A stretch of 64,000 bases of DNA from Mycolicibacterium vulneris (GTDB lineage: Bacteria; Actinomycetota; Actinomycetes; Mycobacteriales; Mycobacteriaceae). Under the pieces are notes generated by a model that was not told the origin of the DNA, searched no databases, and saw nothing but the letters and a program-made list of their open reading frames with translations. Below are positions 18,224 through 27,796 of the stretch, piece by piece; position 1 is the first letter of the stretch; the number at the start of each line of letters is the position of its first letter. Made by a program: the position numbers and the translations under genes. Location: the NCBI RefSeq assembly GCF_002104765.1, contig NZ_NCXM01000021.1:52592-116591 (forward strand). The letters run 5' to 3'.

Positions 18224-19177
18224 ATGCCTGGTATGGACAAGCCGACAGGGCGAGTCGTAGCCCTGATCGTTCTGCTGCTCGTCGTCGCCGCCGCCCTGCG
18301 CGGCTACCTCCCCGCCCGCAACGATGCGATGCGCAGCGAGTCAGGCGGCCGCGTGGCGCTGACGTTCGTGGTAGCGATTCTCGCGGTGACCCTCGCGCTG
18401 ATCGCTGTCGCCGTGGTCGCGCGGTTGCGCGACCCCCGCGCTCCCGCGCCGACTGCGGGTGGTTTGTCCGAAATGCTCGGCACCGGTAAGGGACGACCGA
18501 GCTGGCGCGTGTTGTTGATCGGCGTCGCCGTGGTCGCGGCCTGGCTGCTGATCGTGATGCTGCTGGCCCGGTTTCTGGGCCACGGTGTCGCTCCCGCCCC
18601 CTCACCGCCCGACAGTGGCGCGGCGGCGTCGACACACCCCCCCGCACAGCCGCCGCCGCAGCAGCATCCGCACCGTGCTCACGATGGCTCGCAGAACCTG
18701 CTGGGGATCCTGCTCGCCTGCACGGTCGCGATGTTGGTGATGTTCGTCGCCGGGACGGTCGCCTCGGCGCGGCGGCGCTGGCGTCCGGCGGCCCCCGTCA
18801 ACGCCGACGAGCCGGCGGAATCCCCGGCGCCCGCGCCGCGCTCGGAGTCGCTGGCGCGAGCCGCCGAGCGTGGACTGGCCGAGATGACAGACCTGAGCCG
18901 CGAACCGCGAGAGGCGATCATCGCCTGCTATGCCGCGATGGAACGCGAACTCGCACAGGTTCCCGGTGCCGTTCCTCAGGAGTTCGACACCCCGACCGAG
19001 GTGTTGGCGCGCGCGGTCGAACACCATGCGCTGCATGCCGATAACGCCGTCCAATTGGTGAACCTGTTCGCCGAGGCGCGGTTCAGCCCCCACGTGATGA
19101 ATGAAGGCCACCGCGACGTCGCGGTGGGCGTGCTTCGACTGGTCCTCGATGAGCTGGGCTCCCGGAGCGCCGCATGA
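18224..19177 (+). CDS. Membrane protein with DUF4129 domain (Rv3166c-like)
   Basis: About 317 residues; ATG 18224 has a weak GAGTGG upstream, and ATG 18170 is an alternative. Four hydrophobic helices are visible (e.g. VVALIVLLLVVAAALRGYL, WRVLLIGVAVVAAWLLIVML). A cytoplasmic DUF4129-type segment follows (PREAIIACYAAMERELAQV, then TPTEVLARAVEH), as found with transglutaminase/MoxR systems. It starts a five-gene operon (18.2-22.4 kb) with moxR and a DUF58 gene. Its place matches Rv3166c of M. tuberculosis. Confidence 0.85.
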   Translation: MPGMDKPTGRVVALIVLLLVVAAALRGYLPARNDAMRSESGGRVALTFVVAILAVTLALIAVAVVARLRDPRAPAPTAGGLSEMLGTGKGRPSWRVLLIGVAVVAAWLLIVMLLARFLGHGVAPAPSPPDSGAAASTHPPAQPPPQQHPHRAHDGSQNLLGILLACTVAMLVMFVAGTVASARRRWRPAAPVNADEPAESPAPAPRSESLARAAERGLAEMTDLSREPREAIIACYAAMERELAQVPGAVPQEFDTPTEVLARAVEHHALHADNAVQLVNLFAEARFSPHVMNEGHRDVAVGVLRLVLDELGSRSAA

Positions 19178-19656
19178 AAAGGATTATTTCCCTGGGTGTT
19201 TGCCTCATCATCGGCATAGAGCTGCTGACACTGACGCAGCACGATCGGCGATGGGTGTTGGCGGCCGCCGGTGTCGGGCTGGCCGTGGTGTTGCTCAGCC
19301 TTCGTCGAGCCCTGGCGCGCGGGTTCGATGCCGACACGGAGCCGGCCGCCGACGCGCTCGGGGATTCGTTGCGCCGCTGGCTTTCCACCACGGAGACGAC
19401 GATCCGGTGGTCGGAGGCCACCCGGGCCGACTGGGACCGTCATCTGCGCCCGATGCTCGCGCGTCGCTACGAGATGACAACTGGCCAACGGCAATCCAAA
19501 GACCCCGCGGCCTTCCACGCGACCGGACGCATGCTCTTCGGCGCGGAACTGTGGGAATGGGTCAACCCCAACAACGTCAAGCGCAGCGGTGACCCCGAAC
19601 CCGGTCCGGGCCGGGCGGCGCTGGAAGAGATTCTGCTCAGGCTGGAGCAGGCATGA
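19174..19656 (+). CDS. Small two-helix membrane protein (Rv3165c-like)
   Basis: 160 residues, overlapping the previous stop (ATGA). Two N-terminal hydrophobic helices (IISLGVCLIIGIELLTL and WVLAAAGVGLAVVLL), then a soluble Trp/Arg-rich domain (RWLSTTETTIRWSEATRADW). I recognise it only from position and length, as the Rv3165c counterpart in the MoxR3 operon. Molecular role unknown; probably part of the same membrane assembly. Confidence 0.85.
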   Translation: MKRIISLGVCLIIGIELLTLTQHDRRWVLAAAGVGLAVVLLSLRRALARGFDADTEPAADALGDSLRRWLSTTETTIRWSEATRADWDRHLRPMLARRYEMTTGQRQSKDPAAFHATGRMLFGAELWEWVNPNNVKRSGDPEPGPGRAALEEILLRLEQA

Positions 19657-19675
19657 CAGGAGGCGCGATCCCAAC

Positions 19676-20653
19676 ATGACGCTGCCGGCCGCAACCACGA
19701 CCGCACACTGCGAAGCGATTCTCGACGAAATAGAACGCGTGGTGGTGGGAAAGCGCTCCGCACTGCGGCTCATCCTCACCACGGTTCTCGCGCGCGGCCA
19801 CATCCTCATCGAAGACCTGCCCGGCCTGGGTAAGACGCTGATCGCGAGATCCTTTGCCGCCGCGCTGGGCCTGCAATTCACCCGGGTGCAGTTCACCCCC
19901 GATCTGTTGCCGGCGGACCTGCTCGGCTCGACGATCTACGACATGCAGTCCGGCCGCTTCGCGTTCCGGCCCGGCCCCATCTTCACCAACTTGCTGCTGG
20001 CCGACGAGATCAATCGCACGCCGCCGAAAACCCAGGCGGCTCTGCTGGAGGCGATGGCCGAAGGCCAGGTCAGCATCGACGGCGAAACGCACCAGCTGCC
20101 AAAGCCTTTCATCGTCCTGGCCACCGATAACCCGATCGAGTACGAGGGCACGTACCCGCTGCCCGAGGCGCAACTCGACCGATTCGCGATCCGGCTGGAA
20201 TTGCGGTATCTCAGCGAACGGGACGAGACCTCGATGCTGCGCCGCCGACTCGAGCGCGGCTCGGCCGAACCGACGGTCAACCAGGTGGTGGACGCGCACG
20301 ACCTGCTGGCCATGCGCGAATCGGTCGAGCAGGTGACCGTGCACGAAGACGTCCTGCACTACGTGGTGTCGCTGGCCAATGCGACGCGACACCATCCCCA
20401 GGTTGCAGTGGGCGCCAGCCCGCGTGCCGAACTGGACCTGGTGCAACTCGCCCGCGCCCGCGCGTTGCTACTCGGCCGCGACTACGTCATCCCCGAGGAT
20501 GTGAAGGCGCTCGCCATCGCGGCGGTCTCGCACCGGATCACCCTGCGCCCCGAAATGTGGGTGCGAAAGATCCAGGGCGCCGACGTGATCGGAGAGTTGT
20601 TGCACCGCCTGCCGGTGCCGCGAACCGGTGCCGGTGCCGGAGACACCGGTTAA
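19676..20653 (+). CDS. moxR3: MoxR-family AAA+ ATPase
   Basis: 325 residues from ATG 19676, with AGGAGG about 12 bp upstream. Walker A EDLPGLGKT, Walker B NLLLADEINR, sensor VLATDNPIEYEGTYPLPEAQ and an arginine-finger region (QLDRFAIRLE) define a MoxR ATPase. These act as chaperones that mature or regulate partner proteins, usually with VWA/DUF58 proteins encoded alongside, as here. Gene order around it equals that of moxR3 (Rv3164c). Confidence 0.94.
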   Translation: MTLPAATTTAHCEAILDEIERVVVGKRSALRLILTTVLARGHILIEDLPGLGKTLIARSFAAALGLQFTRVQFTPDLLPADLLGSTIYDMQSGRFAFRPGPIFTNLLLADEINRTPPKTQAALLEAMAEGQVSIDGETHQLPKPFIVLATDNPIEYEGTYPLPEAQLDRFAIRLELRYLSERDETSMLRRRLERGSAEPTVNQVVDAHDLLAMRESVEQVTVHEDVLHYVVSLANATRHHPQVAVGASPRAELDLVQLARARALLLGRDYVIPEDVKALAIAAVSHRITLRPEMWVRKIQGADVIGELLHRLPVPRTGAGAGDTG

Positions 20654-20660
20654 TCCCGAC

Positions 20661-21917
20661 GTGACGTCCAGCATTGCGGCCGAGTTCCGCTGGCGTGCAT
20701 CGGGATTGACGCGGGCGATCGCCACCTGCGCTGGATTCGCGATGGCCGCCGCCGTCATCGGCGCCAGGTGGCAGCTGATCGCCTTCGCCGCGCCACTGCT
20801 CGGCGTGCTGTGCTCGATCAGCTGGCAGCGGCCCATCCCGACGATTCATGTGCACGGCGAGCCCGACGCCCAGCGTTGCTTTGAAACCGAGCAGGCGCAT
20901 GTCAGGGTGTGGGTGACGCAAGAAGGCGCATCGGCCGTCCAGGTCACCATTACGGACATCACGGGCATGGAGCTCGAGATCCCGGAATCCGATGCGGGCC
21001 AGGAGAAGACCGTCACGGCCACCGCGCGGCGCTGGGGCCGGTATTCCATCGGGGCTCGCATCGACGTCGTTGCCCGCGGTGGGCTGCTCACCGGAACGAC
21101 CACCGTCGGGGCCGCCGAGGTCATCGTGTTTCCGTTGACGCCGCCGCAGCTGACGCCCATCCCGCGGACCGAGTTGCTCGACCGATTGGGCGCCCACCTG
21201 ACCCGCCATATCGGTCCCGGCGTGGAGTACGCCGACATCCGCTCCTACGTGCCCGGCGACCAACTGCGCGCGGTGAATTGGCCGGTGAGCGCGCGCCGCG
21301 GCCGACTGCATGTGACACAGCGGCTGACCGACCGCGCCGCCGACGTCGTCGTCTTGATCGATGGGTATCGCCAGCCCGCGGGTCCCGCGACCGAGGCCAC
21401 CGAGCGGGTCGTGCGCGGGGCGGCGCAAGTGGTGCAAACGGCGTTGCGCCATGGCGACCGGGCCGGCATCGTCGCTCTCGGGGGCAACCACCCGCGCTGG
21501 CTGGGTGCCGACATCGGGCAGCGCCAGTTTTATCGGGTGCTCGACACCGTCCTGAACGCCGGGGACCGATTCGAACACACCACGGGCACGCTCGCGCCGC
21601 GCGCGGCTGTTCCCGTCGGCGCGATCGTCATCGCGTTCTCCACCCTGCTCGACACCGAATTCGCCTTGGCCCTCATCAATCTGCGCAAGCGCGGCCACGT
21701 CGTGCTGGCCGTCGACATCCTGGACAGTTCGCCGTTCGAAGACGAGCAGGATCCCCTGGTGGATCGGATGTGGGCGCTGCAGCGCTCGGCGATGTACCGC
21801 GACATGGCCACCATCGGTGTGGACATCGTGTCGTGGGCGGGCGACAGCGGTTTGGAGCAGTCGATGGGTGTGGTGCCGGACCGCCGCCGGCGGGTTCGGG
21901 GGAGGCTCCGTGGATAA
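20661..21917 (+). CDS. DUF58 domain protein, MoxR partner
   Basis: 418 residues from GTG 20661, 7 bp after the moxR stop; an in-frame GTG at 20628 overlaps moxR but gives a tail that I do not recognise in homologues. Two N-terminal hydrophobic stretches precede the DUF58 signature YVPGDQLRAVNWPVSARRGR and a VWA-like fold (VVVLIDGYRQPAG). DUF58 proteins are typical partners of MoxR ATPases. Its end overlaps the next start by 8 bp. It corresponds to Rv3163c. Confidence 0.9.
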   Translation: MTSSIAAEFRWRASGLTRAIATCAGFAMAAAVIGARWQLIAFAAPLLGVLCSISWQRPIPTIHVHGEPDAQRCFETEQAHVRVWVTQEGASAVQVTITDITGMELEIPESDAGQEKTVTATARRWGRYSIGARIDVVARGGLLTGTTTVGAAEVIVFPLTPPQLTPIPRTELLDRLGAHLTRHIGPGVEYADIRSYVPGDQLRAVNWPVSARRGRLHVTQRLTDRAADVVVLIDGYRQPAGPATEATERVVRGAAQVVQTALRHGDRAGIVALGGNHPRWLGADIGQRQFYRVLDTVLNAGDRFEHTTGTLAPRAAVPVGAIVIAFSTLLDTEFALALINLRKRGHVVLAVDILDSSPFEDEQDPLVDRMWALQRSAMYRDMATIGVDIVSWAGDSGLEQSMGVVPDRRRRVRGRLRG

Positions 21918-22374
21918 CGCCGGTGCGGGGACGCTGGCGCGGGTGGGGGCGCCCACGTTCGCGACGGGTTTCGGACTGCTGATGGTGGGGCTGGCCGCCG
22001 ACGGTTGGCAGGGCCCCGGGGTGGTCGCCTGGGTGGCGGCGCTGATCGCGGTCGCGGTGGGCATCGTATTCCGGCGCGCCGCAACGGTTGCCGTGCTGCT
22101 GGCGGCGGTCGCCGTGATGCTGCCCGACCCGCCGCTGATCTTCGTCGCGCTGTCCGGATTGTGCGCCGCCGGCTACCTGGTATGCCGCCACGCGGTCGGC
22201 GCGGCCGCCCCGGTGGTGCTGGACAGCCGGCCGACGGCCGTTGGCGCCGTGGGATTTACGCTCGCCGGGTTGGCTGCGACGTCGTTTCCCCTGCAGTTGC
22301 CGTGGTTGCCTTTGGTGGCCCCGCTGGGGGCATTGGTGATCTACCTGCTGGCCATCCGCCCGTTCATGAGCTGA
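21910..22374 (+). CDS. Integral membrane protein (Rv3162c-like)
   Basis: About 154 residues from GTG 21910, with GGAGG immediately upstream (21901-21905). Almost entirely hydrophobic, with five or six helices (e.g. FATGFGLLMVGLAA, VAWVAALIAVAVGIVF, VVLDSRPTAVGAVGFTLAGL). It ends the MoxR operon and converges on nuoN with 22 bp between. No known motif; the MoxR-operon position is conserved with Rv3162c. Confidence 0.85.
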   Translation: MDNAGAGTLARVGAPTFATGFGLLMVGLAADGWQGPGVVAWVAALIAVAVGIVFRRAATVAVLLAAVAVMLPDPPLIFVALSGLCAAGYLVCRHAVGAAAPVVLDSRPTAVGAVGFTLAGLAATSFPLQLPWLPLVAPLGALVIYLLAIRPFMS

Positions 22375-22396
22375 CCGGTGACGGCCGGACTCCGCG

Positions 22397-23986
22397 TCAG
22401 TGCAGCAGCTGGGCGGCCTGGTCGGCGAGATCGAGCAGTGGCTGCGGGAAGATACCGAGCACGACGGTGACCGCGGCGCACACCGCGATGGCGGCCTTGC
22501 TCAAGATGCCCGGCGCCACCACGTGCGGGGTGTCCTCGGTCGCTTCGGTGAAGAACATCGACACGATGACCCGCACGTAGAAGTAGGCGGCGACCCCGCT
22601 GGCGACCACACCGACGATCACCAGCGGCACGGCGCCGCCCTGGGCGGCGGCCTTGAAGACGGCGAGCTTGCTGACGAAGCCACTGGTCAGGGGGATGCCG
22701 GCGAACGCCAACAAGAACATCGAAAACATCACGCCCACAATGGGTGAGCGCTGACCCAGCCCCGCCCAATGCGAGAGCGTTGCGTCCTCGACCCCGTCGG
22801 CGTCGCGAATCAGGCCGACGATGGCGAACGCGCCGACGGTGCTGAAGCTGTAGGCCAGCAGATAGAACAGCGTGGCGGACAGGCCCGTGTGGTTGTCCGC
22901 GATGACGCCGGTGAGGATGAACCCGACGTGGGCGACCGACGAGTAGGCCAGCATGCGTTTGACGTCGGTCTGGTTCACCGCGGTGATGGTGCCGACCGCC
23001 ATGGTCAGGATGGAGATGGCCCATAGCACCGGGCGCCACTGATCGTGCAGCGGCGGCAGCGCCACGTAGATAACCCGAAGCAGCGCACCGAAAGCCGCGA
23101 CCTTGGTGGCCGCCGCCATGAACCCGGTGATGGGGGTGGGTGCGCCCTGGTACACATCCGGAATCCAGGAGTGGAATGGAACGGCGCCGACCTTGAACAG
23201 CAGACCGACCGACAGCAGCGCGACGCCGACCAGCGCCATCGAGGTGTCGCCGCGCGCGGCAAGCGCATCACGGATACCGGTCAGCAGCAGCGTGCCGGTC
23301 GCGCCGTAGAGCAGCGCGACACCGTAGAGGAAGAACGCCGACGAAAACGCGCCCAGCAGAAAGTACTTCATCGCCGCTTCCTGCGATAGCAGGCGGCGGT
23401 GACGGGCGAGGCCGCACATCAGGTACAGCGGCAGCGACAACACTTCCAGCGCGACGAACATGGTCAACAGGTCATTGGACGCGGGGAAGACCATCATGCC
23501 GCCGACCGACAGCAGCGCTAGCGGGAACAGCTCCGTCTGGGCGGCCCCGGCCCGCTCGGCCTCGCGCTCGGCGTCGCTGTCGGGCACCGCCGATGCCTGC
23601 GGCGTAAAGGAGTCCAGGCCGCCCGAGCCGGCCGTGCCGACTCCCACGGACACCTTGCTGTCCGCCGTGGCCTGCGTGCGTTCGGCGATGAAGATCACCG
23701 CCATCACCGCGACCAGCAGCACGGTGCCCTGCAGATACAGCGTCGGGCGGTCGATGGCCATGGCGCCCAACACCGCGACGCGGCCCGAGCTTGGGATCGA
23801 GCGGCTCACGGCGATGACCGCGACGAACGCCGCGATCAATCCGCCAAGTGAGAGCGTCACCTGCGCGGTGTAGCGAATTCGCCTGGGCAGGAACGCCTCC
23901 GCGAGGACAGCCACCACGGCGACGCCGAACACGATGAGCGTCGGGCACAGCAGGAAGTACTGGATGCTCGGGGTAGGGAGGGTCAT
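22397..23986 (-). CDS. nuoN: NADH-quinone oxidoreductase subunit N
   Basis: 529 residues with about 14 membrane helices; one of the three antiporter-like proton-pumping subunits of complex I. Signatures include KYFLLGAFSSAFFLYG and KVGAVPFHSWIPDVYQGAPT, with the conserved Lys. A ~55-residue polar insert around residues 105-160 (TQATADSKVSVGVG...) between helices is longer than in enterobacterial NuoN. Last gene of the operon; ATGA overlap with nuoM. Confidence 0.97.
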   Translation of the reverse strand: MTLPTPSIQYFLLCPTLIVFGVAVVAVLAEAFLPRRIRYTAQVTLSLGGLIAAFVAVIAVSRSIPSSGRVAVLGAMAIDRPTLYLQGTVLLVAVMAVIFIAERTQATADSKVSVGVGTAGSGGLDSFTPQASAVPDSDAEREAERAGAAQTELFPLALLSVGGMMVFPASNDLLTMFVALEVLSLPLYLMCGLARHRRLLSQEAAMKYFLLGAFSSAFFLYGVALLYGATGTLLLTGIRDALAARGDTSMALVGVALLSVGLLFKVGAVPFHSWIPDVYQGAPTPITGFMAAATKVAAFGALLRVIYVALPPLHDQWRPVLWAISILTMAVGTITAVNQTDVKRMLAYSSVAHVGFILTGVIADNHTGLSATLFYLLAYSFSTVGAFAIVGLIRDADGVEDATLSHWAGLGQRSPIVGVMFSMFLLAFAGIPLTSGFVSKLAVFKAAAQGGAVPLVIVGVVASGVAAYFYVRVIVSMFFTEATEDTPHVVAPGILSKAAIAVCAAVTVVLGIFPQPLLDLADQAAQLLH

Positions 23987-25566
23987 CGCGGTCCTTCGGC
24001 GGTCCGGTGTAGGTCGGCCGGTCTGGGTGTTCCCACCGGGACGGTCGGCTTGGGGTCATGCTGGCCGATGGTGGTCATGGTGTTCTCGACGGCCGGATTG
24101 ATGATGTCGAGCACCGGCTTGGGATAGATGCCGAGCGCCAGCAGCAGCGCGATCAGCGGTGCGACGACGATCAATTCGCGCGCACGCAGATCGCCGATCT
24201 TCTCGTTGCCGCTGACGACCGGCCCGGTCATCACGCGCTGGTACAGCCACAACATGTAGACCGCCGAGAGCACCAACGCGGTGACCCCGAATGCGGCGGC
24301 CAGCCAGTACCGATTGAAAGTGCCCAGCAGGACCAGGAATTCGCTGATGAATGGCGCCAGGCCAGGCAGCGACAGGGTGGCCATCGCCGAGACCAGGAAG
24401 GTACCGGCCAGGATGGGCGCCACCTTCTGCACGCCGCCGTAATCGGCGATCGACCGGCTGCCGTGCCGCGATATCAGGAATCCGGCGATCAGGAAGACCG
24501 CGGCCGTGGACAGGCCGTGGTTGAGCATGTACAGCGTCGACCCGCTCTGCCCCTGGCTGGTCATCACGAAGATGCCCAGGATGATGAACCCGAAGTGCGA
24601 GATCGAGGTGTAGGCGATCAGCCGCATGATGTCGGTCTGGCCGATGGCCACGATCGCGCCGTAAATCACCCCGATGACCGCCAGCACGACGATCAGCGGG
24701 CGGAAGTACGTTGAGGCGCCGGGGAACAGCTGCAGGCAGTACCGCAGCATCCCGAAGGTGCCGACCTTGTCCATCACCGCCATCATCAGCACCGCGGTCG
24801 CCGGGGTGGCCTCGACGGCGGCGTCGGGCAGCCAGCGATGGAACGGCCATAGCGGGGCCTTGATCGCGAACGCGAACATGAAGCCCAGGAACAACGCCTT
24901 GAACACCGCCGAGTCCGCGCCGTAGCGGCCCGAGGCGACGCCGGCCACGATCTCGCGGAAGTCGAAGGTGCCCGAACCGTGCTGCGAGGTCACCACGTAC
25001 AGGCCGATCACCGCGGCCAGCATGATCAGACCGCCGAACAGGTTGTACAACAAGAACTTCACGGCCGCGCGCGACCTGCCGGTCCCGCCGCCGAAGCCCC
25101 CGATCAGGAAGTACATGGGAACGAGCATGGCCTCGAAGAAGACGTAGAACAGCAGCACGTCCAGGGCGACGACGGAGATCAGGACCATGGATTCGATGGC
25201 CAGCGTCAGGGCGATGTAGGCCTGCACCCCGCGGCTGCGCTCACCGCCGTCGTTCCAGCCGGCCACCTGCAGCACCGGGATCAGCACCGCGGTCAGCAGC
25301 ACCAGCACCACCGCGATGCCGTCGACGCCCAGGGTGTAGCCGGCGCCGAACGCCGGGATCCATTGGTGGCTTTCGATGAATTGGTAAGGCGCGCCGCCGG
25401 TTTTGAACCCGACGGTGACGACGACCGCGACCGCGAGGGTCAGGACGCCGAAGACCAGACCGGTCCACTTGGCGAGCTGGCGCAGCCCGGGTGGCATCAG
25501 GATGATCAGCACGGAGCCGGCCAGCGGCACCAGCCACAGCACGCTCAGCCATGGAACGCTAGTCAC
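23983..25566 (-). CDS. nuoM: NADH-quinone oxidoreductase subunit M
   Basis: 527 residues from GTG 25566, with AAAGGAG about 9 bp upstream. About 14 helices; antiporter-like proton channel with KAPLWPFHRWLPDAAVEATPA and an FFEAMLVPMYFLIG segment holding the conserved Glu. It is separated from nuoL by 33 bp that look like a decayed MIRU and overlaps nuoN by 4 bp. Confidence 0.97.
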   Translation of the reverse strand: MTSVPWLSVLWLVPLAGSVLIILMPPGLRQLAKWTGLVFGVLTLAVAVVVTVGFKTGGAPYQFIESHQWIPAFGAGYTLGVDGIAVVLVLLTAVLIPVLQVAGWNDGGERSRGVQAYIALTLAIESMVLISVVALDVLLFYVFFEAMLVPMYFLIGGFGGGTGRSRAAVKFLLYNLFGGLIMLAAVIGLYVVTSQHGSGTFDFREIVAGVASGRYGADSAVFKALFLGFMFAFAIKAPLWPFHRWLPDAAVEATPATAVLMMAVMDKVGTFGMLRYCLQLFPGASTYFRPLIVVLAVIGVIYGAIVAIGQTDIMRLIAYTSISHFGFIILGIFVMTSQGQSGSTLYMLNHGLSTAAVFLIAGFLISRHGSRSIADYGGVQKVAPILAGTFLVSAMATLSLPGLAPFISEFLVLLGTFNRYWLAAAFGVTALVLSAVYMLWLYQRVMTGPVVSGNEKIGDLRARELIVVAPLIALLLALGIYPKPVLDIINPAVENTMTTIGQHDPKPTVPVGTPRPADLHRTAEGPR

Positions 25567-25599
25567 CAGCGCCGCTCCTTTTCATCTCGCCGCTGCGAA

Positions 25600-27486
25600 T
25601 TACCACAGTCTCACCGCCAGGATCAGCGCGATCACCAGCACCGCACCCGTCAGCATCGACAGCGCGTAGTTGCGGGCGAAGCCGGTTTGCAGCCCCCGCA
25701 GCCGATTTGACATCGAACTCACCAGCGCCGCCAGCGCGTTCACCGAGCCGTCGACGCCCGCGTTGTCGATGTCGACGAGCGCGTGGGTCAGTTGTGCGCC
25801 CGGGCGCATAAAGACCTCTTCGTTGAAGGCGTCGCCGTAAAAGTCCTTGCGTACCGCCGTCGTCAGCGCCGACACGGAGAGCGGAGCCACCCGGGGGATC
25901 GGTGTCTTCGCGTACATCCGATAGGCGACCGCGATGCCGACGACCACGACGCCCAACGCCAGCGCGGAGCTGACCCAGACGGGGTACGCGTGGGTGACTT
26001 CCTCGTGCTTTCCGACGACCGGCTCGAGCCAGCTTTGCAGGGTGCCGCCCACCGCCAGCAGGCCACCGGAGAACACCGAGCCGACGGCGAGCAGAATCAT
26101 CGGCCACGTCATCAGGGCGGGTGCCTCATGCGGGTGGGTGCCCGGGCCCCAGCGCTTCTTGCCGAAGAACGTCATCAGCATCACGCGGGTCATGTAGAAC
26201 GCGGTGACGCCGGCGCCCAGCAGCGCGGCCCCACCCAGCAGGTAACCCCGGACGCCACCCGAGGCCAGCGCCGCCTCGATGATGGCGTCCTTGGAGAAGT
26301 AGCCCGCGAAGGGCGGCACGCCGATGATCGCAAGGTAACCCAGGCCGAAGGTGACGAACGTAATGGGCAGCGCCGCACGCAAACCGCCGTAGCGGCGCAT
26401 GTCCTGCTCTTCGTGCATCGCGTGAATCACCGCGCCGGAGCCGAGGAACAACCCGGCCTTGAAGAACCCGTGGGTGAGCAGATGCATGATCGCGAAGGCG
26501 TAGCCGGCCGGCCCGAGGCCCGCCGCCAGCACCATGTAGCCGATCTGGCTCATCGTCGACGCCGCCAGCGCCCGCTTGATGTCGTCCTTGACGCAGCCGA
26601 TGAACGCCCCGAGCAGCAGCGTGACCGCACCCACGATGACCACGGCCAGCCGGGCGTCGGGGGACAGGTTGTACAACGGATTCGATCGCACGATCAGATA
26701 CACGCCGGCCGTCACCATGGTGGCGGCGTGGATCAGCGCGGACACCGGCGTGGGGCCCTCCATGGCATCACCCAGCCACGCTTGCAGCGGGACTTGGGCG
26801 GACTTGGCGCAAGCGCCCAGCAGCAAGAGCAATCCCATGGCAGTCAGCGCGCCGTGACCGGCCGCGGGCGCGCCGGCGAACACCCCTGCGTACGACAGGG
26901 TGCCGAAAGTGCTGAACATCAAGAACATTCCCAGGGCCAGCCCGGCGTCGCCGACCCGGTTCATCACGAACGCCTTCTTGGCCGCGGTGGCCGCCGTCGG
27001 CTTGTGATACCAGAACCCGATCAGCAGGTAGGACGCCAGGCCGACGCCCTCCCAGCCGACGTAGAGCACCACGTAGTTGTCGGCGACGACCAGCAGCAGC
27101 ATCGACGCCAGGAACAGGTTGAGATAGCCGAAAAACCTTCGGCGGTCCAAGTCTTCGGCCATGTAGGCGACCGAATAGATGTGGATCAGCGACCCGACCC
27201 CGGAGATCAGCAGCACGAAACACACCGAGAGCTGGTCGATTTGCAGCCCGAGGTCGACCTGGAGCTGGCCGACCGAGATCCAGCTGAACACCTTCTGGTG
27301 GATGACGCGGTCGTCGGCCGCGCGTCCGAGCAGCTCCGAGAGCAGGCTCAGGCCCACCCCGAACGCCGCGAGGGCGGTGGCGCAGCCCAGCCAATGCCCC
27401 CACCGGTCGGTGCGTCGCCCGCCGAACAGCAGGATTGCGGCGCCCGCCAACGGCAGCGCGACCAGCAGCCAGGTGTATTGAGTCAT
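25600..27486 (-). CDS. nuoL: NADH-quinone oxidoreductase subunit L
   Basis: 628 residues with about 16 helices, including the C-terminal helices of the lateral arm. Typical motifs: WEGVGLASYLLIGFWY, KSAQVPLQAWLGDAMEGPTP (proton-channel Lys) and MSQIGYMVLAAG. Distal antiporter-like pump of complex I. It begins 10 bp after nuoK. Confidence 0.97.
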   Translation of the reverse strand: MTQYTWLLVALPLAGAAILLFGGRRTDRWGHWLGCATALAAFGVGLSLLSELLGRAADDRVIHQKVFSWISVGQLQVDLGLQIDQLSVCFVLLISGVGSLIHIYSVAYMAEDLDRRRFFGYLNLFLASMLLLVVADNYVVLYVGWEGVGLASYLLIGFWYHKPTAATAAKKAFVMNRVGDAGLALGMFLMFSTFGTLSYAGVFAGAPAAGHGALTAMGLLLLLGACAKSAQVPLQAWLGDAMEGPTPVSALIHAATMVTAGVYLIVRSNPLYNLSPDARLAVVIVGAVTLLLGAFIGCVKDDIKRALAASTMSQIGYMVLAAGLGPAGYAFAIMHLLTHGFFKAGLFLGSGAVIHAMHEEQDMRRYGGLRAALPITFVTFGLGYLAIIGVPPFAGYFSKDAIIEAALASGGVRGYLLGGAALLGAGVTAFYMTRVMLMTFFGKKRWGPGTHPHEAPALMTWPMILLAVGSVFSGGLLAVGGTLQSWLEPVVGKHEEVTHAYPVWVSSALALGVVVVGIAVAYRMYAKTPIPRVAPLSVSALTTAVRKDFYGDAFNEEVFMRPGAQLTHALVDIDNAGVDGSVNALAALVSSMSNRLRGLQTGFARNYALSMLTGAVLVIALILAVRLW

Positions 27487-27496
27487 GTTGGCGTCT

Positions 27497-27796
27497 TCAG
27501 CCTTTGAGTAGGTTCGCGTCGTCGACGGATGCCGATTTGCGGGTACGGAAGATGGTCATGATGATGGCCAGTCCGATGACCACCTCGCAGGCGGCGACCA
27601 CCATCGTGAAGAACGCGATCATCTGCCCGTCCAGGTGTCCATGCATCCGCGCGAACGTGACGAACGCGAGGTTGACCGCGTTGAGCATCAGCTCGACGCA
27701 CATGAACATCACGATGGCGTTGCGGCGCAACAACACACCGGAGGCGCCGATGGTGAACAGCAGCGCCGAAAGGTACAGGTAATTGGCCGGATTCAC
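27497..27796 (-). CDS. nuoK: NADH-quinone oxidoreductase subunit K
   Basis: 99 residues, the family's normal length, from GTG 27796, which overlaps the nuoJ stop (GTGA). Three helices with the conserved membrane Glu in FMCVELMLNAVNLAF and in ACEVVIGLAII. Part of the membrane channel chain linking quinone chemistry to pumping. Longer upstream frames are nuoJ in another frame. Confidence 0.97.
   Translation of the reverse strand: MNPANYLYLSALLFTIGASGVLLRRNAIVMFMCVELMLNAVNLAFVTFARMHGHLDGQMIAFFTMVVAACEVVIGLAIIMTIFRTRKSASVDDANLLKG

Noticed and set aside
22375..22396. Terminator between the convergent MoxR operon and nuoN
   Set aside because: Only a short CCGG/CCGG pairing with no convincing stem in 22 bp.
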